Below are positions 63,672 to 64,000 of a DNA stretch of 64,000 nucleotides, in pieces (positions within the stretch are counted from its first letter, which is position 1; every line of letters begins with the position of its first letter). The position numbers and the translations under genes were made by a program. Below the pieces are notes generated by a model that was not told where the DNA came from, did no database searches, and saw nothing but the letters and a program-made list of their open reading frames with translations. Location of the stretch: NCBI RefSeq assembly GCF_002154695.1, contig NZ_MTAV01000089.1, positions 33,190 through 97,189 on the forward strand. Direction: 5' to 3'. This stretch comes from Nostoc sp. T09 (GTDB taxonomy: Bacteria > Cyanobacteriota > Cyanobacteriia > Cyanobacteriales > Nostocaceae).

Positions 63672-64000
63672 AACCTTCAGCACTAGACGATAAAAAATAA
63701 CTCAATTGTAGGGAACATCCACAAACTTTCGGTAATACTAGTATTTTATCGGTGCCATTAGTGTCAACTTAAGCCCAAAGCTATATCGGGCAGGCGTTTT
63801 ACAATAACCTCACGTCTTCAGCCCCTAACCCCTTCTCTCACAGGATACATCTGGCGAATCAGGGGTATAACCTTCTCGCTTACCCAATAAATCGCCGTCG
63901 CCCTAGAAGGGTAGGTGGGCTTTGTAGTACAGCCCTTGTCATTAGACTTCTTGCAAAAGTCGGGAAAAGGGGAAGGGGAAAGGGGGAAAGGTTTGATATT
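63672..64000. other. Intergenic region at the right edge
   Basis: About 330 bases with no gene visible. The last 40 bases are a purine-rich short repeat (GGGAAAAGGGGAAGGGGAAAG). The neighbouring gene must lie outside the window. Confidence 0.4.

Overview
The window is chromosomal DNA of a filamentous, heterocyst-forming cyanobacterium (order Nostocales). Direct support: many GCGATCGC (HIP1) sites, photosystem I genes (psaF, psaJ, psaL), a Tic22-family protein, a solanesyl diphosphate synthase, an RNase E with the cyanobacterial poly-Arg tail, and above all a hetZ-patU pair, which belongs to heterocyst pattern formation. From memory, the gene order from about 32.5 to 57 kb (amiC, murI, sds, hetZ-patU, transglutaminase-like gene, gmk, psaL/J/F, tic22, prmC, sua5, sensor kinase) resembles the alr0092-alr0117 region of Anabaena sp. 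PCC 7120. I did not run any alignment.

Layout. 0-7.8 kb: the start of pheA, a DUF1997 protein, the rnhB-rne pair with a long rne leader, a two-domain radical SAM protein and a STAS protein. 8-20 kb: a small protein behind a textbook CRP-type box, a DapL-type aminotransferase, clpS, a CPBP protease-like membrane protein, a DICT/HD-GYP-like sensor coupled to a pentapeptide-repeat protein, a B12-binding radical SAM enzyme, small membrane proteins, an ABC ATPase and an OmpR-type regulator. 20-32 kb: a short NB-ARC NTPase, queD, ribD, the mreBCD cell-shape cluster, ssb, a SIMPL protein and a Na+/H+ antiporter. 32-37 kb: a ruined amidase gene directly upstream of an intact amiC, then murI. 38-45 kb: sds, hetZ, patU and a transglutaminase-fold protein without its catalytic residues. 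45-50 kb: remA-like gene, gmk, the PSI genes, tsaD, a hydrolase. 50-64 kb: ACT-like and GNAT proteins, tRNA-Pro, tic22, prmC, tsaC/sua5, a degenerate sensor kinase, secDF, pdhB, a Uma2 nuclease-like protein and a 21-bp minisatellite.

How it fits together: most genes are housekeeping (cell wall and shape, secretion, tRNA t6A modification, RNA turnover, photosynthesis). A developmental theme runs through 32-57 kb: AmiC-type amidases make the septal nanopores between cells, HetZ and PatU set heterocyst commitment and pattern, and the kinase at 55.9 kb is probably the Alr0117 counterpart, which has been linked to heterocyst development.

I saw no CRISPR array, prophage, transposase, rRNA operon or obvious defence island. 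No clearly new multi-gene system is present. The best leads are the decaying amiC tandem copy with a constant 1,167-bp offset, the dead transglutaminase, the CRP box on a tiny gene, a structured intergenic region at 37.3-37.4 kb, several unannotated small ORFs with strong ribosome binding sites, MITE-like repeats and the minisatellite.
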